Under the pieces are notes generated by a model that had not been told where the DNA came from, did not search any database, and was given only the letters and a program-made list of their open reading frames with translations. Of a stretch of DNA of 64,000 bases, positions 53,138 to 62,366 are shown one piece after another. How positions within the stretch are numbered: position 1 is the first letter of the stretch; each line of letters opens with the position of its first letter. The stretch comes from Acetobacter oryzifermentans (lineage in GTDB: Bacteria > Pseudomonadota > Alphaproteobacteria > Acetobacterales > Acetobacteraceae), in contig NZ_CP011120.1 in NCBI RefSeq assembly GCF_001628715.1, positions 1,054,001 through 1,118,000 on the forward strand. Direction: 5' to 3'. The translations under genes were made by a program, and so were the position numbers.

Positions 53138-54304
53138 ATGACAGACGACCACAACGACCAGTCTTCCGCAAATACCGGCGCACCAGCCAAGCCAGAAGAA
53201 AAGAAAAAAGAGAATCCTCGCCGCAAGATTATTCTCACTGGTGTTATTGCCGTGCTGGCTGTGGGGGCCGGTGTTTACTGGTTTATGACTCGCAATGAAG
53301 TTGAAACCGATGATGCTTTTACCGCCGGGCGCGCCATTACCATTGCGCCGCATGTTAGCGGGTATGTGACAGAACTGCTGGTGAACGATAACCAGTTTGT
53401 ACGCAAAGGGCAGCTTCTGGCGCGTATAGACCCGCGAGACTGGAAAGCCGCGCGAGATCAGGCTGCTGCACAGGTTGAAAGCGCGCAGGCCTCCAAGAAC
53501 GCCAGTGACATGATGCACATGGTGGCTATGCTGGAGTTTCCCGGTAAGCTGTTGCAGGCAAAAGGCCAGCTAGAAGCCGCCAAGGCTCAGGAATTTAAGG
53601 CGCAAACAGATTTCCGCCGCCAGCATGTGGTGGAACGTGCAGCAACTTCGCAGCAGGATATAGATTCCGCTCGTGCTGCGTTGGATGCCGCCAAAGCCCG
53701 CGTGATAGCCGCACAGGGTGCCGTGCAGATGGCCATGCCTGTGCAACCCAATATTCAGAACACCGCTATCCAGATCACTCAGGAAGAGGCCGCAGTTAAA
53801 ACCGCACAGGCCCGGCTGGAAACGGCAAACCTGAATCTGGAATGGACAGAAATTCGTGCCCCGCATGATGGCTGGATTTCCCAACGTAATCTGGAACAGG
53901 GCAACTATGTGCAGCAGGGGCAGAATATACTGTCCATTGTGGAGCCGGAAGTATGGGTAGTGGCCAACTACAAGGAAACCCAGATTACCCGTATGAAGCC
54001 CGGCCAGAAGGTGGATATCAAGGTAGATGCCTATCCATCCCTTAAGGTGCATGGGCATATTGATTCACTGCAAAAAGGCACGGGCGCGCAGTTCAGTGCC
54101 TTTCCGCCAGAAAACGCAACCGGCAACTACGTAAAAATTGTGCAGCGCGTGCCAGTTAAAATCCTGATCGATGATGGGCTGGACCCCAACCAGCCGTTGG
54201 CACTTGGTATGTCCGTGGTGCCCACTGTGCATGTTGATACAGAAGGGCACTCTGATTCGCCGCCGCGTGATGGGGCAGAACCAGCAACCCCGGCTGCGCA
54301 ATGA
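53138..54304 (+). CDS. emrA: Membrane-fusion protein, EmrA-like
   Basis: Periplasmic adaptor of an MFS-type tripartite efflux pump. 388 residues from the ATG at 53138, with AGGGA 5-6 bases upstream; an earlier open frame from 53105 is less likely. Charged N-terminus, one membrane anchor (about 31-50), then the EVETDDAFTAGRAITIAPHVSGYV lipoyl start (key VETDDAF), a coiled-coil hairpin, and NLEWTEIRAPHDGWIS. Overlaps emrB by 4 bases. Confidence 0.92.
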   Translation: MTDDHNDQSSANTGAPAKPEEKKKENPRRKIILTGVIAVLAVGAGVYWFMTRNEVETDDAFTAGRAITIAPHVSGYVTELLVNDNQFVRKGQLLARIDPRDWKAARDQAAAQVESAQASKNASDMMHMVAMLEFPGKLLQAKGQLEAAKAQEFKAQTDFRRQHVVERAATSQQDIDSARAALDAAKARVIAAQGAVQMAMPVQPNIQNTAIQITQEEAAVKTAQARLETANLNLEWTEIRAPHDGWISQRNLEQGNYVQQGQNILSIVEPEVWVVANYKETQITRMKPGQKVDIKVDAYPSLKVHGHIDSLQKGTGAQFSAFPPENATGNYVKIVQRVPVKILIDDGLDPNQPLALGMSVVPTVHVDTEGHSDSPPRDGAEPATPAAQ

Positions 54305-55878
54305 GCACACAGGCCGAAGTAGCCCCCGGCGGGTGGAAGCCGAAGCATAATCCGTGGACAGTCGCCTTTGTTGTGACCATGGCGGCGTTCATGGAAATTC
54401 TGGATACAACCATTGTGAACGTCTCCCTGCCACATATCGCAGGGAGCCTGTCCAGCACGTATGATGACGCTACATGGACATTGACCGCCTATCTGGTGGC
54501 CAACGGGATTGTGCTGACAATTTCCGGTTGGCTGGGTAAGGTTTTTGGCCGTAAAAACTACTTTCTTATCTGCATTGTTATGTTCACCGTATCGTCGTTT
54601 TTGTGCGGTACGGCCACCAGCCTTGCAGAACTGGTTGTTTTTCGTCTGTTACAGGGCTTTTTTGGCGGAGGGCTTCAGCCCAACCAGCAGTCCATTATTT
54701 TGGATAGTTTTCCGCCCGAAAAACGTGCCGCAGCGTTTGGCCTTACCGCCATTGCAGCCGTTGTGGGGCCGGTTATTGGGCCAACGCTGGGTGGGTGGAT
54801 TACCGATAACTTCTCTTGGCGCTGGATTTTCTTCATCAACGTGCCATTCGGGTTTTTAACAACCGTTGGCGTTATGGCGTTGGTGGAAGATCCACCATGG
54901 GCGCGCAAACAAAAAGCCCCAGTGGATGCCATTGGTATCAGCCTGATTACCATTGGGTTTGCCAGCCTTGAAGTGATGGTGGACCGTGGTGAGGATGCAG
55001 ACTGGTTTGGCTCCACCTTCATTCGCATTATGGGTGTGCTGGCGTTTTTGGGCATTGGTGGCGCTGTTTTGTGGCTGTTGCACGCCAAAAACCCGGCAGT
55101 GGATTTGCGTGTGTTCAAGGATCGTAACTTTGCGGTGGGCACAGCACTTATGGGGGCAATGGGGGCGCTGCTTTATGCATCCGCTATTATTGTTCCGCAG
55201 TTTGCCCAGCAGGTTATGGGGTACACGGCCACTATTTCCGGTTTGCTGCTTTCTCCGGGGGGAATTGCCGTTATCTTCCTGATCCCCATAGTGGGTAAGC
55301 TTATGACGCTCATGCCTGTGCGGAATGTGATTGCGCTTGGTTTTGGGCTTATGGGCATTGCTCTGTTTTGGTCAGCCCATTTGTTGCCATTGCTGGACTT
55401 CCATCATCTCATGCTGTTCCGCATGAGCCAGACGGCCTGTTTGGCTTTTCTGTTTGTGCCGCTTTCCACTATTGCGTATTCCACCATTCCGGAAAAACTG
55501 AATGCAGATGCTTCGGCATTATTCAGTATGGCGCGTAACGTGTTGGGGTCTTTGGCTATTTCTGGTGCCACGGCACTGCTTACAGAGCGGCGGCAGGCGC
55601 ATCAGTCCTACATGGTGCAGTGGATGACGCCGTACCATCAGCCGTATAATGATTATCTGGCGCAGGCCAAGGGTGTTGCCACAGCCCACGGATACGCCCC
55701 CGGCGCGGCACAGGCCATTGCACAGCACACCCTGTTTCAGGAATTCACCCGGCAGGTGGCTATGTTGTCTTACAATGAAGTGTTCATGATCTTGGGTATA
55801 GGTTCGTTTCTTTGTGTGCCGTTCTGCTTCCTGTTTTCTGCCATTACAGGCAGTGGCAAGACGACTGGCGCACACTAA
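54301..55878 (+). CDS. emrB: MFS multidrug transporter, EmrB-like (DHA2)
   Basis: 14-span proton antiporter, 525 residues. AAFMEILDTTIVNVSLPHIAG is the motif-D region (key LDTTIVNVSLP); motif C is AAVVGPVIGPTLGGW; RLLQGFFGGGLQPNQQ is typical of EmrB. It pairs with the adaptor just upstream; an outer-membrane partner is not in this operon. A strong terminator follows. Confidence 0.93.
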   Translation: MSTQAEVAPGGWKPKHNPWTVAFVVTMAAFMEILDTTIVNVSLPHIAGSLSSTYDDATWTLTAYLVANGIVLTISGWLGKVFGRKNYFLICIVMFTVSSFLCGTATSLAELVVFRLLQGFFGGGLQPNQQSIILDSFPPEKRAAAFGLTAIAAVVGPVIGPTLGGWITDNFSWRWIFFINVPFGFLTTVGVMALVEDPPWARKQKAPVDAIGISLITIGFASLEVMVDRGEDADWFGSTFIRIMGVLAFLGIGGAVLWLLHAKNPAVDLRVFKDRNFAVGTALMGAMGALLYASAIIVPQFAQQVMGYTATISGLLLSPGGIAVIFLIPIVGKLMTLMPVRNVIALGFGLMGIALFWSAHLLPLLDFHHLMLFRMSQTACLAFLFVPLSTIAYSTIPEKLNADASALFSMARNVLGSLAISGATALLTERRQAHQSYMVQWMTPYHQPYNDYLAQAKGVATAHGYAPGAAQAIAQHTLFQEFTRQVAMLSYNEVFMILGIGSFLCVPFCFLFSAITGSGKTTGAH

Positions 55879-55901
55879 AAAGCGCAGCAAAAAGCCAATA
55901 T

Positions 55902-55941
55902 AAAAAAGCTCCCTGATTATAGGCGGTCAGGGAGCTTTTTT
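55902..55941 (+). terminator. Bidirectional terminator between emrB and rppH
   Basis: AAAAAAGCTCCCTGA (55902-55916) pairs perfectly with TCAGGGAGCTTTTTT (55927-55941) around a 10-base loop. A and T runs on both sides suit the converging emrAB and rppH transcripts. Confidence 0.93.
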
Positions 55942-55956
55942 ATCGCGCGTTATTTT

Positions 55957-56469
55957 TTATGAGCGCGGTTTTGTAAACTGTGCGAAATCCTGCACCAAGC
56001 GATCATAAATTGGTTTTTTAAACCCCACATTCTGCTGGGGTAGGGTGGCAAGATCTATCCATTGCCATGCGTCAAATTCCGCAGGGGTTTGGGCATCTAG
56101 CCGGATATCGACATCTGTGCCTTCAAAAGCCAGAGCAAACCATTTTTGGGTCTGCCCCCGATACTTGCCTCCCAATGCACGACCTATAAGCTGCTGTGGC
56201 AGATCATACGTAATCCATTCGGGATGTTCGGCCAAAATACGCACTTTGTCTGTGCCAATTTCTTCTGCCACTTCGCGCAGCACAGCTTTTTCTGGTGCTT
56301 CTCCGGTATCAATACCACCTTGAGGGCATTGCCATGTGCCTTCATTCAAGGGGCCGCCAGCGCCGGGCATATCCGTACGCCGAGCAATAAAAATGCGCCC
56401 ATCAGCATGAAAAATCATGGCCCCAACATTAGGGCGATACGGAAGGGGCGTGGCGCTTGCATCTCTCAT
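55957..56469 (-). CDS. rppH: RNA pyrophosphohydrolase (Nudix)
   Basis: Removes pyrophosphate from mRNA 5' ends and starts decay. 170 residues. YRPNVGAMIF near the N-terminus, WQCPQGG, then the full Nudix box G51 to G72 with E57, R65, E66, E69 and E70. Length and the GGPLNEGTWQCPQGGID stretch match RppH. Overlaps the upstream gene by 4 bases. Confidence 0.93.
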   Translation of the reverse strand: MRDASATPLPYRPNVGAMIFHADGRIFIARRTDMPGAGGPLNEGTWQCPQGGIDTGEAPEKAVLREVAEEIGTDKVRILAEHPEWITYDLPQQLIGRALGGKYRGQTQKWFALAFEGTDVDIRLDAQTPAEFDAWQWIDLATLPQQNVGFKKPIYDRLVQDFAQFTKPRS

Positions 56470-57557
56470 TGTTGCGGTTGGCCTTGCTGCTGCACCCGTG
56501 GGTTGGAGAGGTTGACATGCATGCTGCCATCTGCGGCGGCAGGGCCATAGGCGGACATATCCGGCGGTAGAACAATCTGGCTAACTGGCACCAAGGCAAT
56601 GCCCATATCTTTCAGGTGTGGTAACCATGCGCGCAGGCAGGCCATGGCCACTGGCCGTAATGGCCCCAGAATGCCAATGGCGCGCCCATTCTGCCGTGCC
56701 ATTTGCTGAAGTTTCAACAACTGGATATCAATATTTACAATATCGGTATCCGTATTCACCACAACATCCGCGGTAGCAGCGCTACTGGCGCCTTCGGTTT
56801 GTGTGCCCGGTGTAGCATCCAGATAAAGCAGGCCGCGCTGATCTATGGCTTTTACCAAAGATTTAAAGCTTTCAGATTGCGGGAAGCTACCGCCATTTTG
56901 CCCTGCAAAGGCATTGGTAACCCCCACATATCCCGCCAGATGAGAAAGCGCCCAGTTCAGATTATCCATGTTCTGTTGGGGGGAAAGTAGCAGCCCAAGC
57001 GCTTTGGGCCCGGCATCTGTATTCTTGCTGGCGTTATCCTGAATGGGGAGAGAAAGCAGCGTTTCATGCCGATGTTGGCGTGCTGCGTTCATCAGTTCTT
57101 CAGGGTTGGCGGCATAGGGTGAAATACCCAGAGAAACCGAACCGGGCAGGGAGTTTATGGCTTCTGTTGTCAGATCATCTGTCTGATCTATGCCATCAAT
57201 CAGCAAAGCCACCATGGGGGTGCCGGGCGGCACATCCACAGCAGGTGCGGCATAAACCTTTTTAGGTGTGCGATCATGTGCACCCACTTTGGGAAGCGGA
57301 AAGCCCCCCGGGCCATTCTTGCTTTCCAGTAGATCGGCTTGCGGGCCGGGAATGGTGGTGCGCTGGATGGGGGAGGATTGTTTGGCAGCGGAATCTGCCG
57401 AAACATCAATATCCTGCCCCTCAATGGAAAGGCCGGGCGGCCCCATAACCTCCAACCCTATGGCCAGCGCCACGGCGGCTGTAGCGCACCCGCCCCAAAA
57501 GCGAATAAAGGTGCGCCCGTTAGAGGGCAGTTGCTGCCAGAGCGATGGAGTGTGCAT
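56466..57557 (-). CDS. Divergent polysaccharide deacetylase family protein (YibQ-like)
   Basis: 363 residues: one N-terminal membrane segment (about 18-36), a variable linker, then a NodB-like barrel. The usual IDD start of the barrel appears as LLIDGIDQ, and the typical GVTNAFAGQNGG, LLYLDATPG and RPVAMACLRAWLPHLKD-like segments follow. Such proteins lie beside envC and ctpA in many proteobacteria, which points to a cell-envelope role; activity is unproven. Overlaps rppH by 4 bases. Confidence 0.85.
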   Translation of the reverse strand: MHTPSLWQQLPSNGRTFIRFWGGCATAAVALAIGLEVMGPPGLSIEGQDIDVSADSAAKQSSPIQRTTIPGPQADLLESKNGPGGFPLPKVGAHDRTPKKVYAAPAVDVPPGTPMVALLIDGIDQTDDLTTEAINSLPGSVSLGISPYAANPEELMNAARQHRHETLLSLPIQDNASKNTDAGPKALGLLLSPQQNMDNLNWALSHLAGYVGVTNAFAGQNGGSFPQSESFKSLVKAIDQRGLLYLDATPGTQTEGASSAATADVVVNTDTDIVNIDIQLLKLQQMARQNGRAIGILGPLRPVAMACLRAWLPHLKDMGIALVPVSQIVLPPDMSAYGPAAADGSMHVNLSNPRVQQQGQPQQ

Positions 57558-57577
57558 GGCCTTTCCCTTTCGCGCCC

Positions 57578-59023
57578 TTAGTGGTGCGTTGCACTATCCG
57601 TTTTAGCGGGTTGCTTGGCAGGCGGCAGAGATGCAGCCGGATCTGGAGAAGGCAGGCCAGCCATAAAGCGCACAATACGCAGGCCTTCCTGAAGCTGGAA
57701 GTCTGTTGCAGGCTTATCGTATTCAAACTCCGGCCAGTTTGCCGGTGGTTCGTTTGGAATATCCTTGGCAATGGCTGGCAGATCCGTGCGCGGCTGTGCC
57801 TTGGTCTGGTTGCCGCCCTGATTTTTCAGAATATGCTCCAGATCAGCTTCGCGCAGGCTGAAGGCCGGATCTTCCCGCGTTTCCTTCACCACAATATCCG
57901 GTGTGATGCCCAGTGCCTGAATAGAACGGCCAGAAGGCGTATAGTAACGCGCAGTGGTTAGGCGTACGGCACCATTACCCGGAATGGGGATAATAGACTG
58001 CACAGAGCCCTTACCAAAGGAGCGCGTGCCAATCAGCACCGCACGGTGATGATCCTGCAATGCGCCAGAAACAATTTCGGAAGCCGAGGCGGAGCCACCG
58101 TTAATCAGCACGACCAGAGGCAGGCCATCTGTAATGTCGGTGCCGTGCGCATCCCAACGCTGGCTGTCTTTGGGGTTGCGCGAGCGGGTGGAAACAATCT
58201 CACCCGAACGGATGAAGTTGGAAGAAACATCCACAGCCTGATCCAGCAGGCCACCCGGATCGTTCCGCAGATCCAGCACTAGCCCGGCCAGCTTACCGCC
58301 AGCCTGCTGCTTGAGGCTGTTATAAGCTTTCAGCAGCTCTTTTTCCGTGGTTTCGTTAAACTGTGCTACGCGGATGTAACCTACCCGATCATACAGTGCA
58401 GATTTCACAACATCGATGTGAATCACTTCACGCGTTAGCGTTACCACAATGGGTTTAGGTGTTTTTTCGCGCACCAGTGTCAGGGTAATTTTAGTGTTGG
58501 CCTTGCCGCGCATTTTCTTCACGGCTTCATCTAGCGGGGTGCCGTCAATCGGGTGGCCATCTACGGCAATAATGTAATCACCCGGCTTGATGCCAGCCCT
58601 AAAGCCCGGCGTGCCATCAATAGGGGAAACAACGCGGATATGCCCATCCTGCTGCTGAAGTTCCAGACCAAGGCCGCCAAATTCGCCCTTCATCTGTACC
58701 ATCATGTCATCATACTGTTTTTGCGTCATGTAGGAGCTGTGCGGGTCTAGCCCGCTCAGCATACCGTTTAGCGCATTGGTAATCAGATCACGGTCTGAAA
58801 CAGGTTCCACATACTGTTGGCGGATCATGTCCATAACCGTGCCAAACAGCGTTAGCAGTCGGTATGTTTCAGCGTGGTTTGTGGTGGGCGTGGCATCTGG
58901 CGCCGTGGCAGCCTGCGCAGGGGCTGCAACAAGGGCGGAGCCAGAAAAATGGCCCGGATGAAAAGCCAGGGCAAGGCCGGTTAAGGCAGTGGCGCCGAAC
59001 ATCAGACCTGTGCGGAACTTCAT
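57578..59023 (-). CDS. ctpA: Carboxy-terminal processing protease, S41 (CtpA)
   Basis: Periplasmic serine protease that trims envelope proteins. 481 residues from the ATG at 59023, preceded by AGGAGAG; the open frame continues to 59092 without family support. Signal sequence in the first about 40 residues, PDZ domain (GLGLELQQQDGHIRVVSP, GIKPGDYIIAVDG), then the S41 domain. The catalytic Ser is the middle Ser of SASASE (about S313), with Lys in SFGKGSVQ (about K338). Lies between the envC-like and deacetylase genes. Confidence 0.94.
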   Translation of the reverse strand: MKFRTGLMFGATALTGLALAFHPGHFSGSALVAAPAQAATAPDATPTTNHAETYRLLTLFGTVMDMIRQQYVEPVSDRDLITNALNGMLSGLDPHSSYMTQKQYDDMMVQMKGEFGGLGLELQQQDGHIRVVSPIDGTPGFRAGIKPGDYIIAVDGHPIDGTPLDEAVKKMRGKANTKITLTLVREKTPKPIVVTLTREVIHIDVVKSALYDRVGYIRVAQFNETTEKELLKAYNSLKQQAGGKLAGLVLDLRNDPGGLLDQAVDVSSNFIRSGEIVSTRSRNPKDSQRWDAHGTDITDGLPLVVLINGGSASASEIVSGALQDHHRAVLIGTRSFGKGSVQSIIPIPGNGAVRLTTARYYTPSGRSIQALGITPDIVVKETREDPAFSLREADLEHILKNQGGNQTKAQPRTDLPAIAKDIPNEPPANWPEFEYDKPATDFQLQEGLRIVRFMAGLPSPDPAASLPPAKQPAKTDSATHH

Positions 59024-59201
59024 GCGATCGTCTCTCCTGTCGCAGGGCTGTATGTGGCCCGTGCGTGTTCTTCCTGTCTTTTCAGCCAGCACAATAGGGG
59101 TGCGGCCAAGGTTTTACGCGCATAACCAGATGTTCTGGCGCTGGTTGGGCAGAGTAACCTTTGTGATCCTGCTTGGCAAAGAGCCAGCGTGTTTTCTGCC
59201 A

Positions 59202-60668
59202 TTACAGAAAAGGCGCGGGATTGATGGTTTTCTGCCCATGGCGCAACTGAATGAACAGCGTGCCAGAGCCTCCGGAACTGCTCATCTGTCCTATAGGTGC
59301 GCCCTTTGTCAAACTCTGGCCCATATCTACGGCCAGTCCGCTTAGGCCCGCCATGATAAAGCGGTAATGGCGGCCGCAATTCAGAATAAGCATTTGCCCA
59401 TAAGTGCGGAAAGGGGCTGCAAAATCTACCGTGCCAGCACAGGGGGCACGCACACTGGCACCGGGGGGCGTGCGGTATGTCATGCCCGTAGCCGGGCCAG
59501 ATTCGGTAGCAGAGCCCCAGGTAGAAATAAGTGTGCCTGCAACGGGTCGCAGGCCAGATCCAGCAGAAGGATGCTCTGTAAGCCCCGGCCCTTGTGTTTT
59601 TACCATAGCGGCCATTTTACGGCGTGCAGCTTCAGCCCGCGCGGCCTCATGCGCGCGTTCTGCGGCAGCTATTTCTTTTTGCAGGGCAGATTCGGCCTGT
59701 GCCTGTAGGGCATCCAGTTTAGAAACAGCATCCTGCAAACTGGCAGCCCGCTGTGTTGCAGTTTGCAGTTGATGGTTGGTGTTTATGGCAGTGGCAGACG
59801 CCTGCTTCTGGGCTTCTCGCGCAAGGGCGGCCTGTTGGCGCACGGTATCGCGCTGGTGGCTTTGGGCTTGTTCAAGCTGGTTCAGTTCAGCCAGCTTGTT
59901 TGTTAGCGTGGTGTTGAGTGCCGTCAGCCGGGTTTGACGGGCGCGCATGCCTTTGGCTTCCTGCTCCATTTGGCGGGAAAGCCCGCGCAAAACCAAAAAG
60001 CCGGTAATGGCATCACCCTGCGGCATGGGCGCAGCCAGTAAAGTATCAGACGGATAAAGAGAAAGACGTTCTGCCAAGGGAAGGATAGGGGCAAGCGCGT
60101 GGGCATCTTGCACTAAGGCGGCTTGAAGCGAAGCCTGCTCTTTTTTTACATCCGAGATCTGATCTTGCAGATCAGAAAGCTGCTGTTCTGTGCTTTGAAG
60201 TTGCGATGTGGCGCTAACTGTTGCAGCAGAAAGCGCAAGTGCGCGGTTTTTGGCTTCTGCCGCTGCAGCCTGCGCAGCCTCATTCTGGCTACGGGATTGT
60301 GCAACAGCAGCGGCTTGCCGGGCTTTTTCCTGCTCCATGGCCTCGTGCTGCGCATGGGCTGCGTTGACGGCAGCCTGAGCTTCTCGCACAGAACGATCCG
60401 ACATTACGGAAGGTTCTGCGGCCTTTTTGCTTTTGCGCGTATGTGTGCTGCGGGGCTTGCTTTCCCGCACAGAGGTTTTGGCTGCAGTTTGCGTGGAATG
60501 ATGTGCTGTTGCTATTTTTTTATGATGTGTGGTTGCAGCCTGCAAAGGCATTGCCGGATAGCCCACCAGCAAAGCAGGCGCTGCAACCAGAACCGCCGTA
60601 TATCCGGCCAGTTTCCCCCAATGGAAAGACGGGCAGATAGAAGAAGAAAAAGGCCGGATACGTTTCAT
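59202..60668 (-). CDS. Murein hydrolase activator, EnvC-like (degenerate M23)
   Basis: 488 residues: signal or anchor near 18-45, a long Ala/Gln-rich coiled coil (about 80-340), and a C-terminal LytM/M23 domain. The zinc ligands of active M23 peptidases are lost: the first motif reads GMTYRTPPGASV and the last TLFIQLRHG, with no HxH. EnvC-type proteins use this domain to activate amidases at division. The start codon abuts the gpmI stop with no gap. A 178-base stretch to ctpA shows nothing else. Confidence 0.88.
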   Translation of the reverse strand: MKRIRPFSSSICPSFHWGKLAGYTAVLVAAPALLVGYPAMPLQAATTHHKKIATAHHSTQTAAKTSVRESKPRSTHTRKSKKAAEPSVMSDRSVREAQAAVNAAHAQHEAMEQEKARQAAAVAQSRSQNEAAQAAAAEAKNRALALSAATVSATSQLQSTEQQLSDLQDQISDVKKEQASLQAALVQDAHALAPILPLAERLSLYPSDTLLAAPMPQGDAITGFLVLRGLSRQMEQEAKGMRARQTRLTALNTTLTNKLAELNQLEQAQSHQRDTVRQQAALAREAQKQASATAINTNHQLQTATQRAASLQDAVSKLDALQAQAESALQKEIAAAERAHEAARAEAARRKMAAMVKTQGPGLTEHPSAGSGLRPVAGTLISTWGSATESGPATGMTYRTPPGASVRAPCAGTVDFAAPFRTYGQMLILNCGRHYRFIMAGLSGLAVDMGQSLTKGAPIGQMSSSGGSGTLFIQLRHGQKTINPAPFL

Positions 60669-62207
60669 TCAGCGTTCAAGCAGGGAAGAGCCTGTCATTT
60701 CCGCAGGTTTGGGTAAGTTGAGGAGAGCCAGTAGCGTGGGGGCAATATCTGCCAGCCTGCCACCATCACGCAGGGCGGATGCGCCCGAGCCATAGGCAAT
60801 AAAGGGTACAAGGTTGAGTGTGTGCGATGTGTGCGGCCCGCCGGTTTTGGGGTCTTTCATGGTTTCGCAGTTACCATGATCTGCCGTTACCAGCAGCGCA
60901 CCATGTTGTTCTGCTATAGCCTGTGCAATACGGCCCAAGCCGGTATCTACGGCTTCTACCGCTTTTACGGCAGCATCCAGCTTGCCCGTGTGGCCGACCA
61001 TGTCCGGGTTGGCAAAGTTGAGAACAAGCAAATCATATTCACCACTTTTAATGGCGGCTACGGCTTTGTCTGTTAATTCCGGGGCGGACATTTCGGGTTG
61101 AAGATCATAGGTGGCTACTTTGGGGGATGGCACCAGAATACGATCTTCCCCTTCAAACAGTGTTTCGCGTCCACCGTTCATGAAGTAGGTGACATGCGGA
61201 TATTTTTCCGTTTCCGCCATGCGCATCTGTTTAAGGCCAGCGCGGGAGACAACCTCGCCCAACAGGTTTGTCAGTTCCTCTGGCGGGAACAGAATGGACA
61301 TGCGTTTGGAAAGCGTATCGCTGTAATGTGTCATGGCCACAGCGGCAGCAAACTGCACAACCTTGCCACGTGCAAAGCCGTTGAAATCAGGCTCCAGCAA
61401 GGCATCCATCAGTTGGCGGATACGGTCTGCACGGAAGTTGAAGGAGAGAATGCCATCTCCATCCTTCATGCCAGTGTAGCCTTCCAGCACGGTGGGGACA
61501 ATAAATTCATCTGAAATATCGGCCTGATAGGCGTTGTTCACCGTCTCTTCTGGTGTTGCAGCCGTTGGGCCTTCTGCGCTTACAATAGCGTTGTAGGCTT
61601 TTTCCACCCGGTCCCACCGTTTGTCACGATCCATGGCGTAGTAGCGACCAGAAATAGTGGCGAGCGTTGTGGAAGAAGGCAGATCAGCCCGTAGTTTTTT
61701 CAAAAACTCCAGCGCAGAGCGCGGGGCGGTATCGCGCCCATCGGTAAACAGGTGGAACGCCACCGGCACGCCGGCTTGCGTAACAATGTGTGCAAGAGCT
61801 GCGGCATGATCCTGATGAGAATGTACGCCACCGGGAGAAACAAGGCCCATTAGGTGGCAGGTGCCACCGGTTTTTTTTAGCGTGGCAATAAAGTTTTCTA
61901 TCACCGGGTTGCGGGCAAGGCTACCATCCCGAATGGCGGTGAAAATGCGCGGCAGTTCCTGCATGACCACACGGCCAGCCCCAATATTTAAATGACCAAC
62001 TTCGGAGTTGCCCATTTGCCCTTCAGGCAAGCCCACATCTTCGCCACTGGTGCGTACAAAGTTGTGCGGGTTGTTCTGCCACAGCTTGTCAAAATTGGGG
62101 GTGCGGGCAATTTGTACAGCGTTGTCTGATTGATCCTCTCGCCATCCAAACCCATCAAGGATGACAAGCATAACTGGTCTCTTTTGTGGCTGGGATGTCG
62201 AGGTCAT
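60669..62207 (-). CDS. gpmI: Phosphoglycerate mutase, cofactor-independent
   Basis: Interconverts 3- and 2-phosphoglycerate using two metal ions. 512 residues from the ATG at 62207; the frame is open further upstream without support. D18 in ILDGFGW and the phosphorylated S68 in MGNSEVGH are visible. TADHGNCE near the C-terminus gives further metal ligands. AAGG lies 9-10 bases before the start within a 12-bp palindrome. Confidence 0.97.
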   Translation of the reverse strand: MTSTSQPQKRPVMLVILDGFGWREDQSDNAVQIARTPNFDKLWQNNPHNFVRTSGEDVGLPEGQMGNSEVGHLNIGAGRVVMQELPRIFTAIRDGSLARNPVIENFIATLKKTGGTCHLMGLVSPGGVHSHQDHAAALAHIVTQAGVPVAFHLFTDGRDTAPRSALEFLKKLRADLPSSTTLATISGRYYAMDRDKRWDRVEKAYNAIVSAEGPTAATPEETVNNAYQADISDEFIVPTVLEGYTGMKDGDGILSFNFRADRIRQLMDALLEPDFNGFARGKVVQFAAAVAMTHYSDTLSKRMSILFPPEELTNLLGEVVSRAGLKQMRMAETEKYPHVTYFMNGGRETLFEGEDRILVPSPKVATYDLQPEMSAPELTDKAVAAIKSGEYDLLVLNFANPDMVGHTGKLDAAVKAVEAVDTGLGRIAQAIAEQHGALLVTADHGNCETMKDPKTGGPHTSHTLNLVPFIAYGSGASALRDGGRLADIAPTLLALLNLPKPAEMTGSSLLER

Positions 62208-62219
62208 AGGTTTAAACCT
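62208..62219. repeat. Perfect 12-bp palindrome at the gpmI ribosome-binding site
   Basis: AGGTTTAAACCT is self-complementary and ends one base before the gpmI start codon on the minus strand, covering the Shine-Dalgarno. It could be a protein site or simply chance. Confidence 0.35.
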
Positions 62220-62310
62220 TTTTATGTTTTTGTTTATGCGTGAATAATGCCACCAAATTGCATGAAGACAAAGAGGGCAAGTGCAGCAGGTGCCCGCATG
62301 CCCAAACACA

Positions 62311-62340
62311 AAGGGCAGCCCCCATACAGAAGCTGCCCTT
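62311..62340 (-). terminator. Hairpin between ilvA and gpmI
   Basis: AAGGGCAGC (62311-62319) and GCTGCCCTT (62332-62340) form a 9-bp stem with a 12-base loop, 26 bases after the ilvA stop on the minus strand. The following TGTGTTT is a poor T run, so it probably terminates or attenuates only partly. Confidence 0.55.
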
Positions 62341-62366
62341 GTAAAAGCCTTAACGCCTAAAAGTTT

